DNA from: a virus
IMG/VR virus record: IMGVR_UViG_3300009185_000100
Span: 1-24,622 of that record
Length of the DNA stretch: 24,622 bases
Direction: 5' to 3' (one strand)
Under the pieces are notes generated by a model. The model made no database searches and was not told where the DNA came from. It saw nothing but the letters and a program-made list of their open reading frames with translations. A program made the position numbers and the translations under genes. Of this stretch, positions 19,999-24,622 are shown piece by piece (position 1 is the first letter of the stretch; the number at the start of each line of letters is the position of its first letter).

Positions 19999-22950
19999 TT
20001 ATATTATAAAGATGTTAGTTGTATTTGATTTAATTTTTAAAACATTATATTGAGATGTTATTATTGTTTGTGGTAAAGCTGCTCCGTTAAGTGTTTCTGA
20101 TGCTGCTCCGTATATTTTTACTAGGTTAGCACTTGAATCCATTCTAAAGAATGTAAACTCATAATCAACAAACAAAGAAGCATTAACAGTTATATTAATA
20201 TTATTATCAGTAGCATTTACCCAAAAGAATGAACAAGTTCCATCAATGGTATAATTACTTGTTATAATTACTGACTTCTTTACTACTTGACTTGTATTTA
20301 TTTTAGCTAAATAAGTTCCACTTGAATTATCTATTGTAATGGCATCCGATAAGTTAATCCCACCACTTGTTATTGTGCTATTGGCTGTTAAATTAACGCC
20401 TGTAAAATTACTTACTGATGAAGGTATTACTACACTATTTGAGTTCGTTAAAGTAACATTGTTAGAACCTGAAGCTATATAGTTTGCATCCCCTCCAATT
20501 ATATTACTATTATAACCTAAGTTATTATTATTGCCACTTCCTGAACTTCTATTTTGCATTTGAAATACAAGACTATCACCACCTAAACTATCACCTGGTA
20601 AACTAATATTACTAGGAGCAAATACTTGATAATCGGTTAACTTTAATAGTTCGACCATTGTACTTTGTGGTTTCATAAAGTTGTAATCCTTTATCGCATT
20701 AACTACATAATAACCATCGTCCCAAACTATATTTCTAAAATCAAAGTTCTTAATATCGTAAGCACTTAAATTATAATACCGTCTTTCAATCTTTGAGTTC
20801 TTATCAGTTAACTGATTTATCATTTTTGAATAAAACCTGTTATACAAATTGTTATTAGTATAAGTTGCTTGAGGATAATTATAATAAACTTCTTTTGGAG
20901 TATCCCAATTTAAAGTTAAAGTAGGGTTATAAGGATTATCGCAATCCCCAGCAAACGGATAAGTAGAATAAGTTGTTACTGTATTACCATTTGACCTCCA
21001 TAGATTCCAACTGCCATAGCTTAAAGAAATTAATCCTCCATAATAAAGAGATCGTATGTTTGCTCCAGTTGGTTTTATTGCACCTGATTCAATTTTATAA
21101 ATACTTGGTATGACTAAACCATTTACATAATTACCTATTATTGGAGTACCCGAATAAATTACACTTACATCTTTTGTTTGATTAATAAAATCATTATCGA
21201 CATACTCTATATGTTTACCGAAACTTTCTTTGTAATCATTTTGATATTTGTCATTATAATAATCTGAATCTTCTTTGTATTCTAATTCATATCGTAAAAA
21301 ATCTAATTCTCCTATTGGCAACACTTCACGCTTCATAGAATAATCACGCTTATCGGACCAGTCTATTGAGCCACTATAAAAGTTTTCCCTATCTTCAATA
21401 AAGTAATTATATTCATTTGTCTTATCCTGAACCATATAAAGATTATGCAATTTAAACTCCGACATTAACCAGTCTATTTGTTTAATATTAATCGGTAATA
21501 CTTTGTTTAAATCGACTAAATCATCTTCATCAATATTTGTATTTACATAATTTCCCGAGAAGAATGTTTTTGCACTTTTAACCCTTGCCCTTACTTGAGC
21601 TGAACTTGCAGCAATAGGATTATATAAAGGTCCAACATCAAAAAAAGCAAATTCTAAATTCCAACCGATATCAACTTTAACATCTAATCCTCCATATAAA
21701 GCAAATGCTGGTAAAGATATTTTACGTTCTATATTTCCGATACTTAAAGGATAAAAAGCATTAGGGTCAAAAGCAACAAATGGATTAAATACAAATTCTT
21801 CATAAGCAACAACAACGTTATTAACTCTTATATTATAAAATATTTTTCTATTATTACCTAAAAAAGATACATAAGTTGGCGAACCCGAACCCGTATATAA
21901 TACATCTAAATCTAAATTTATAACCGCTTCTATATTATAATTAACATATTTAAAAGCTGCATAAGTATTTGTGAACTTACCATTAGCAGAATTATATTTA
22001 CCCGCAGCATTGTTATAAGGTGAAGATGTAGCATTAAATAAAATAGTATTTGTTGTTGGTGTGAATTGATTCCACGAACTTGATGCTCCTGAATAAGCTG
22101 CATTGTAAGGACCAACAGTAAAATCACTTGACCTTCCAACGTAAAATTGATTGTCTATTAATTGCTGTGCTGTTTTTTCAAACTTATCGCCACTTGTTGG
22201 AATAATTTGACTTTTGTAAAAAGCTGAATTAAAAAATGTAGATGTATAAGAATATCCAGCATCGGCAAATATTTTATCTAATATAGTCTTTTTATATAAT
22301 GCTGGTCTAAAGTATTTAATCTCAAAATCCCTTTCAGCAACTGGAAGTGTATTACCCGAACTTGGCATTACTTGATTTCCATAATCTATTAAAGGATAAA
22401 CATATCCATTACCTAATGCAAATGCAACAGGCGAACCAGCTACTTGTATTGATGTGGCCCAGCTATTAGTTACGTTGTTAAAAGTTAGATTGTGATTATA
22501 AGTACTAAAATTTAAACAGTTAGTAAACGAGGTATCTTCGGGATTCGATAATAACTTATCTCCTATCTTTGTAAATACGTTTCCAATAGTTCCTTTACAG
22601 CTACATTCGTAAACCACTTCACCGCTTGAATCATCAACGTTAATTTTGATTAGTTGTAAATCACCTTTAAACTGAAGTACGCTATTAACATAATAATATA
22701 TGTCACATTTCTTATTAGGATTAAAATAATTTAAACTAATGTTTGACTTCCATATTAACTCAAAGAATTTATTAATATCCTTAGTTCCTGGGAATGTTAT
22801 TGTCTTTGAAAAACTTGCATTCTTTTTATCAGGATTACGTATGTCCGATATTAAAAAGTTAAAGCTAATAGGAATCTCATCAATATAACTAACATCGTAT
22901 TCAATAGGAGTTGCATCTTGAGTATATAATAAAATCTTTATATCGTTCAT
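19999..22950 (-). CDS. Large tail tip/baseplate protein with YadA-like and fibre end
   Basis: 983 residues. Residues about 1-110 (KILLYTQDATPIEYDVSYID, NPDKKNASFSKTITFPG, CDIYYYVNSVLQFKGDLQLI) match a Bacteroidota phage tail protein family, probably at the distal tail. The centre is rich in Tyr/Asn/Phe beta structure, with a baseplate-hub-like stretch around 490-620 (IKQIDWLMSEFKLHNLYMVQ, KRDYSMKREVLPIGELDF). The C-terminal part changes style: Asn/Gly/Ser repeats (GNNNNLGYNSNIIGGDANYI) recall YadA-like trimeric head repeats, and the last 100 residues (SNYTIDGTCSFFWVNAT) resemble a fibre tip. It starts in a TAATG junction with the upstream tail gene and lies directly before the tape measure. 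A distal-tail location is likely; the host-contact role of the end is inferred. Confidence 0.7.
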   Translation of the reverse strand: MNDIKILLYTQDATPIEYDVSYIDEIPISFNFLISDIRNPDKKNASFSKTITFPGTKDINKFFELIWKSNISLNYFNPNKKCDIYYYVNSVLQFKGDLQLIKINVDDSSGEVVYECSCKGTIGNVFTKIGDKLLSNPEDTSFTNCLNFSTYNHNLTFNNVTNSWATSIQVAGSPVAFALGNGYVYPLIDYGNQVMPSSGNTLPVAERDFEIKYFRPALYKKTILDKIFADAGYSYTSTFFNSAFYKSQIIPTSGDKFEKTAQQLIDNQFYVGRSSDFTVGPYNAAYSGASSSWNQFTPTTNTILFNATSSPYNNAAGKYNSANGKFTNTYAAFKYVNYNIEAVINLDLDVLYTGSGSPTYVSFLGNNRKIFYNIRVNNVVVAYEEFVFNPFVAFDPNAFYPLSIGNIERKISLPAFALYGGLDVKVDIGWNLEFAFFDVGPLYNPIAASSAQVRARVKSAKTFFSGNYVNTNIDEDDLVDLNKVLPINIKQIDWLMSEFKLHNLYMVQDKTNEYNYFIEDRENFYSGSIDWSDKRDYSMKREVLPIGELDFLRYELEYKEDSDYYNDKYQNDYKESFGKHIEYVDNDFINQTKDVSVIYSGTPIIGNYVNGLVIPSIYKIESGAIKPTGANIRSLYYGGLISLSYGSWNLWRSNGNTVTTYSTYPFAGDCDNPYNPTLTLNWDTPKEVYYNYPQATYTNNNLYNRFYSKMINQLTDKNSKIERRYYNLSAYDIKNFDFRNIVWDDGYYVVNAIKDYNFMKPQSTMVELLKLTDYQVFAPSNISLPGDSLGGDSLVFQMQNRSSGSGNNNNLGYNSNIIGGDANYIASGSNNVTLTNSNSVVIPSSVSNFTGVNLTANSTITSGGINLSDAITIDNSSGTYLAKINTSQVVKKSVIITSNYTIDGTCSFFWVNATDNNINITVNASLFVDYEFTFFRMDSSANLVKIYGAASETLNGAALPQTIITSQYNVLKIKSNTTNIFII

Positions 22951-24161
22951 TATCCTTTTTGTCTTTGGTTATTGTGAGTAAATAATAAATCAAAAGTTAA
23001 GTTTCTTAGCTTATCGTTATTCTTAGATACATAAGTTCCATTAGTTACCTTTACCGAAGCATAACCCTGAGCAGTTCCTAAATCTAACTTAACATCGGGA
23101 GAACTAAACAAATCTTTATACTTTAATAATTCTGCCTTAGTAACCCAGTCGCTATTTAACTTTAATCCATTTTGAACGTTTACAATAGTTGGTTGTTCTA
23201 CAGCTACCGAATAATCTAAAGTCATTACATTACTTACATTAGTCCAAGGTGAACGTTTAAAAGTAGTGCTAGTCTTTGTAGAGTTTAATTCAGCTACCTT
23301 GCTACAATGTAAAGTTTCATAAGCTCCCGTTGTTGATAAGTAGTGAAGTGTATAAACATCAAATCTTGGACTGCATTTTATTGTATATCTTTTAATTTTG
23401 AATGGAGCAGTTTCTGAATTTATCTCAGCCATTATATCGTAATATTCAACACCTACTAAGTAACTTGCATTAATACCATCTATGCCCTTTTTACCCACAT
23501 CAATACAAACCATATTAGTTCGATAAGTTCCTGTACTTACACTATTTGTTATCGTATAAGTATTTAAAACAGATCCCGCAGCATTATAAGTTCTTAAATA
23601 TATTTTAGGTAAATCAGTTTGCCCTTCTAAAACCATCCAATATAAAAAGTTACTTCTATTATTAAACGTGTAGTCGTCTGCTAAGTCCGATAACAAAACA
23701 GGATAATTAAGATTAGGATTTGTACTTAAATCCCAAGTGTAATTCTTACTGTTGTATTGCGAAAACGTAAGCATTTCTAAACTACCATTCCATACATTAT
23801 ACTCAATATCAGTTCCTGAAGTAATTGTGCCAGGTAGTGGCGAACCATAAATCTCACCGATATTCACTCGTATCCTTCTAATACTTGTATTTTGTTGAAA
23901 CCCATAAACATTAACAGGAATGTAATTAGTCATTAGTAGTTCACTAAACTTTGAAGCATCAAATTGAAGCTTGCCACTAGGATTAGGTAAGAATTTTTCG
24001 GTTACACTATAACCACTTAATATATCAGTTACTACTATATAATATTTAAAGTTAGCTGCTGCTGTTTGTGAACTCGAAGCCACGAACCATTGATTATTAT
24101 AACAAGGTACATAACCGTAATATAATGCATCCGTTGGTTTACTAAGTATTGTTATCGCCAT
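22950..24161 (-). CDS. Distal tail / baseplate-type structural protein
   Basis: 403 residues, beta-rich. ITILSKPTDALYYGYVPCYNNQWFVAS, then YYIVVTDILSGYSVTEKFLP at the N-terminus look like an immunoglobulin-type fold. The end (SSPDVKLDLGTAQGYASV, NDKLRNLTFDLLFTHNNQRQ) resembles the last domain of Bacteroidota phage tail proteins that precede the large tip protein. The position between a neck-like gene and the 983-residue tip protein supports a distal-tail or baseplate subunit. Its start overlaps the upstream gene by 20 bases, and its stop shares one base with the next start (TAATG). No enzymatic motif is visible. Confidence 0.6.
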   Translation of the reverse strand: MAITILSKPTDALYYGYVPCYNNQWFVASSSQTAAANFKYYIVVTDILSGYSVTEKFLPNPSGKLQFDASKFSELLMTNYIPVNVYGFQQNTSIRRIRVNIGEIYGSPLPGTITSGTDIEYNVWNGSLEMLTFSQYNSKNYTWDLSTNPNLNYPVLLSDLADDYTFNNRSNFLYWMVLEGQTDLPKIYLRTYNAAGSVLNTYTITNSVSTGTYRTNMVCIDVGKKGIDGINASYLVGVEYYDIMAEINSETAPFKIKRYTIKCSPRFDVYTLHYLSTTGAYETLHCSKVAELNSTKTSTTFKRSPWTNVSNVMTLDYSVAVEQPTIVNVQNGLKLNSDWVTKAELLKYKDLFSSPDVKLDLGTAQGYASVKVTNGTYVSKNNDKLRNLTFDLLFTHNNQRQKG

Positions 24162-24622
24162 ATCTATTTGTCTTTAAAACTATTTCTATATCTTTTTTCA
24201 TTGCTAATCTTATATCAGTTGCTAATTTTTCTTGCCTTCCATCTTCCAATACCGAACTTAAAAACTGATTACCTTGATAACCTTTGTTCTTTAATTTACG
24301 TCTTACTAAAAAGTCCATTGCTTTTACAGCATCGGCAAACTTCATTTTCTTTAATACTTTCTTTTTTCTTGTACTTGTATTTTTAGCTTGATTTGCTAAT
24401 CGGTCCGATAAGTTCTTGTTTTGAAATCCTGGTATTAAGTTTCTAGATTTAATCCATTTATCAATCTTTGCATCTTGACTTACTCCAGCAGCCTTTCTAC
24501 CACTATCTACAGCTTCCCAATAATCATTTAAATAAACGTTTAATTTAATGCCCTCAGATGAATCTACTATTAAGTATTTAATTGAAGCACTTAAAGCACT
24601 ATCACCAGGATTAGATGAACCG
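24142..24622 (-). CDS. gp10-like neck/tail-completion protein, 5' end cut by window edge
   Basis: The frame is open from the right edge to TAG at 24142-24144, about 160 residues; the first ATG inside it (24345) is internal. Visible wording includes LSASIKYLIVDSSEGIKL, DYWEAVDSGRKAAGVS, IDKWIKSRNLIPGF, DFLVRRKLKNKGYQGNQFL and SVLEDGRQEKLATDI. This pattern (DYW..V..GR, KWI, kin of RPFL near the end) is that of HK97 gp10-like proteins, small neck or tail-completion factors. It is the first gene of the leftward module in this window, and more late genes probably lie to the right. The real start is not visible. Confidence 0.7.
   Translation of the reverse strand, partial: GSSNPGDSALSASIKYLIVDSSEGIKLNVYLNDYWEAVDSGRKAAGVSQDAKIDKWIKSRNLIPGFQNKNLSDRLANQAKNTSTRKKKVLKKMKFADAVKAMDFLVRRKLKNKGYQGNQFLSSVLEDGRQEKLATDIRLAMKKDIEIVLKTNRYGDNNT

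Noticed and set aside
21930-22139. 69-codon minus-strand ORF within the tail-tip gene
   Set aside because: Same strand but another frame inside a continuous 983-residue gene; Leu/Met/Gln-rich noise.

Overview
The window is a section of a tailed double-stranded DNA phage (or prophage) of a Bacteroidota host, probably a Flavobacteriia-like bacterium. The DNA is strongly AT-rich and start codons lack Shine-Dalgarno sequences. The best promoter matches the Bacteroidota pattern (TTG about 20 bases before TAnnTTTG). Most structural proteins resemble families I know mainly from Bacteroidota phages. A tape measure protein and a tail-tube-like protein indicate a long non-contractile tail (siphovirus-like). 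No terminase, integrase, repressor, tRNA or CRISPR array is visible, so lifestyle cannot be decided.

Layout: two modules converge at about 5,870. The left, rightward module (2-5878) is early/replicative: a metallophosphoesterase cut by the left edge, a 53-residue ORF, a promoter followed by a two-hairpin RNA element, a winged-helix replication initiator with possible internal iterons, a DnaB helicase, a DNMT3-like cytosine-5 methyltransferase, a tiny HExxH protein, a small unknown protein, a lone six-helix ABC-transporter membrane domain without ATPase, and an Nmad1 (DUF1599) protein. Several of these are coupled by ATGA overlaps.

The right, leftward module (24622 down to 5867) is late. In transcription order it holds: a gp10-like neck protein cut by the right edge, two tail-tip proteins, tape measure, XkdF-like prohead protease, scaffold-like protein, major capsid protein, tail-tube-like protein, a small beta-rich structural protein, a portal with a long C-terminal extension, head-tail adaptor, a tail-terminator-like protein, two fibre proteins with related N-termini, a glycine-rich tip protein, a small tail-associated protein, and a lysis cassette (M15 endolysin plus five small membrane proteins including a spanin-like overlapping pair). 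The order is unusual because tail genes precede head genes and the portal lies after the capsid.

A clear intrinsic terminator (15180-15206) plus a promoter-like element splits the late operon between the tail-tube and portal segments, and a GC-rich hairpin follows the capsid gene. The most interesting points are the promoter/two-hairpin RNA before the replication genes, the repeat array inside the initiator gene, the ATPase-less ABC membrane domain, the DNMT3-like methyltransferase in the same run as Nmad1, and the portal extension. Functions are read from motifs without database searches.
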